DNA of 6,134 nucleotides from Rubrobacter sp. Its GTDB lineage: Bacteria > Actinomycetota > Rubrobacteria > Rubrobacterales > Rubrobacteraceae. Of this stretch, positions 5,638-6,134 are shown one piece after another (the first letter of the stretch is position 1; the number at the start of each line of letters is the position of its first letter). Both the position numbers and the translations under genes were made by a program. Where the stretch lies: contig JACDAR010000081.1 in assembly GCA_013695335.1 (NCBI GenBank), forward strand, positions 1 to 6,134, read 5' to 3'. The notes beneath the pieces were generated by a model. It was given only the letters and a program-made list of their open reading frames with translations. It was not told where the DNA came from and searched no databases.

Positions 5638-5644
5638 CTCCTTT
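5638..5644 (-). promoter_or_regulatory. Ribosome binding site of the quinone oxidoreductase gene
   Basis: AAAGGAG on the minus strand lies within the 22-base gap after the acyl-CoA dehydrogenase stop codon. It is 4 bases from ATG 5633 and 13 from ATG 5624, so the upstream ATG is the more likely start although the spacing is slightly short. Confidence 0.6.
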
Positions 5645-5655
5645 CTCTCGAATAT

Positions 5656-6134
5656 CTACCGGAAGGCTGGAACGCCGGTGAGGGCGTTGCCAAGGATGAG
5701 GGTGTGTACCTCGCTAGTCCCTTCGTAGGTCAGCACGCTCTCCAGGTTGTTCATGTGGCGCATGATCGGGTACTCCAGCGTGACGCCGTTCCCACCCAGG
5801 ATGGTGCGCGCCTCCCGCGCGACGGCCAGCGCCTCCCTCACGTTGTTGAGCTTGCCGAAGGATACCTGCTCCGGACGCAATGTTCTTTCGTCCTTCATCC
5901 GTCCGATGTGCAGCGCGAGAAGCGTGCCCTTCTCGACCTCCAGCATCATGTCAACCAGCTTGCGCTGGGTGAGCTGGAACGAGGCTATGGGCTTGCCGAA
6001 CTGCTCTCGCTCCTTCGCGTATTCCACGGCGCACTCCAGGCACGAACGGGCAGCGCCCATCGAGCCCCAGATGATGCCGTAGCGGGCTTCGTTCAGGCAC
6101 GCGAACGGCCCCCGCAAACCTTTCGCATCAGGGA
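5656..6134 (-). CDS. gcdH: Acyl-CoA dehydrogenase, glutaryl-CoA dehydrogenase-like (C-terminal part)
   Basis: The last 158 residues or so of an acyl-CoA dehydrogenase; the gene runs past the right edge with no start in the window. Family members have about 390 residues, so roughly 40 percent is visible: the C-terminal helical domain. The visible part begins PDAKGLRGPFACLNEARYG and follows the glutaryl-CoA dehydrogenase pattern closely. It has the FAD-contacting REQFG, an LGGNG turn, the RHMNNLES helix, and TYEGTSEVH holding the catalytic Glu (codon 5722-5724) that aligns with Glu370 of the human enzyme. The family oxidises glutaryl-CoA with FAD and decarboxylates it to crotonyl-CoA in lysine, tryptophan and benzoate degradation. 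The arginine that binds the glutaryl carboxylate lies in the missing N-terminal part, so decarboxylation cannot be confirmed. It is the most upstream visible gene of the leftward operon. The symbol rests on recalled family similarity only; a general short-chain acyl-CoA dehydrogenase is the alternative. Confidence 0.85.
   Translation of the reverse strand, partial: PDAKGLRGPFACLNEARYGIIWGSMGAARSCLECAVEYAKEREQFGKPIASFQLTQRKLVDMMLEVEKGTLLALHIGRMKDERTLRPEQVSFGKLNNVREALAVAREARTILGGNGVTLEYPIMRHMNNLESVLTYEGTSEVHTLILGNALTGVPAFR

Noticed and set aside
5634..5693. Upstream start of the quinone oxidoreductase at 5693
   Set aside because: It would overlap the acyl-CoA dehydrogenase gene and add 20 residues unlike the family, while a Shine-Dalgarno site lies directly before 5633.
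1..6134. CRISPR arrays, tRNA or rRNA genes, insertion sequences, attachment sites, defence genes
   Set aside because: I looked on both strands and saw no regularly spaced repeats, cloverleaf sequences, transposase motifs or terminal inverted repeats.

Overview
This GC-rich bacterial window holds seven protein genes and the control sequences between them. The style suggests an actinomycete-like bacterium: strong GGAGG-type ribosome sites, TTG and GTG starts, ATA isoleucine codons inside otherwise GC-rich genes, and a catabolic, lipid-type gene set. Rubrobacter or a relative would fit. That placement is an impression from base and codon style, not a database match.

Left part (1-1864, plus strand): two short-chain dehydrogenase/reductase (SDR) genes stand in tandem but look like separate transcription units. 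The first (21-770) is a FabG/PhaB-like enzyme with NADPH-type cofactor features, and it ends at a clean intrinsic terminator (801-832). The second (1001-1771) has an NAD-type acidic residue. It carries its own promoter (891-919), a near-perfect dyad over the -35 box (876-898), a hairpin leader (934-971), a GTG start and a closing hairpin (1801-1822).

Middle (1865-3834, minus strand): a membrane-anchored or secreted NodB-type polysaccharide deacetylase faces the second SDR gene convergently. Upstream of it is a dihydrodipicolinate synthase/N-acetylneuraminate lyase superfamily gene. That protein keeps the Schiff-base lysine but lacks the arginine diagnostic of true DapA. It may have its own weak promoter.

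Right part (3835-6134, minus strand): a tight operon is read leftward. It comprises a glutaryl-CoA-dehydrogenase-like acyl-CoA dehydrogenase cut by the window edge, a zinc-free quinone oxidoreductase-type MDR enzyme 22 bases on, and an alpha/beta hydrolase 11 bases after that. A hairpin overlaps the hydrolase stop codon and probably ends the unit. The set suggests acyl-CoA or small carboxylic acid catabolism with NAD(P)H-linked redox steps, but the substrate cannot be read from the sequence.

I see no mobile element, CRISPR array, tRNA, rRNA or phage gene. No intergenic stretch exceeds 300 bases. The window looks like ordinary chromosomal metabolism. The most interesting parts are the regulatory architecture ahead of the second SDR gene and a few departures from family consensus at active-site positions.
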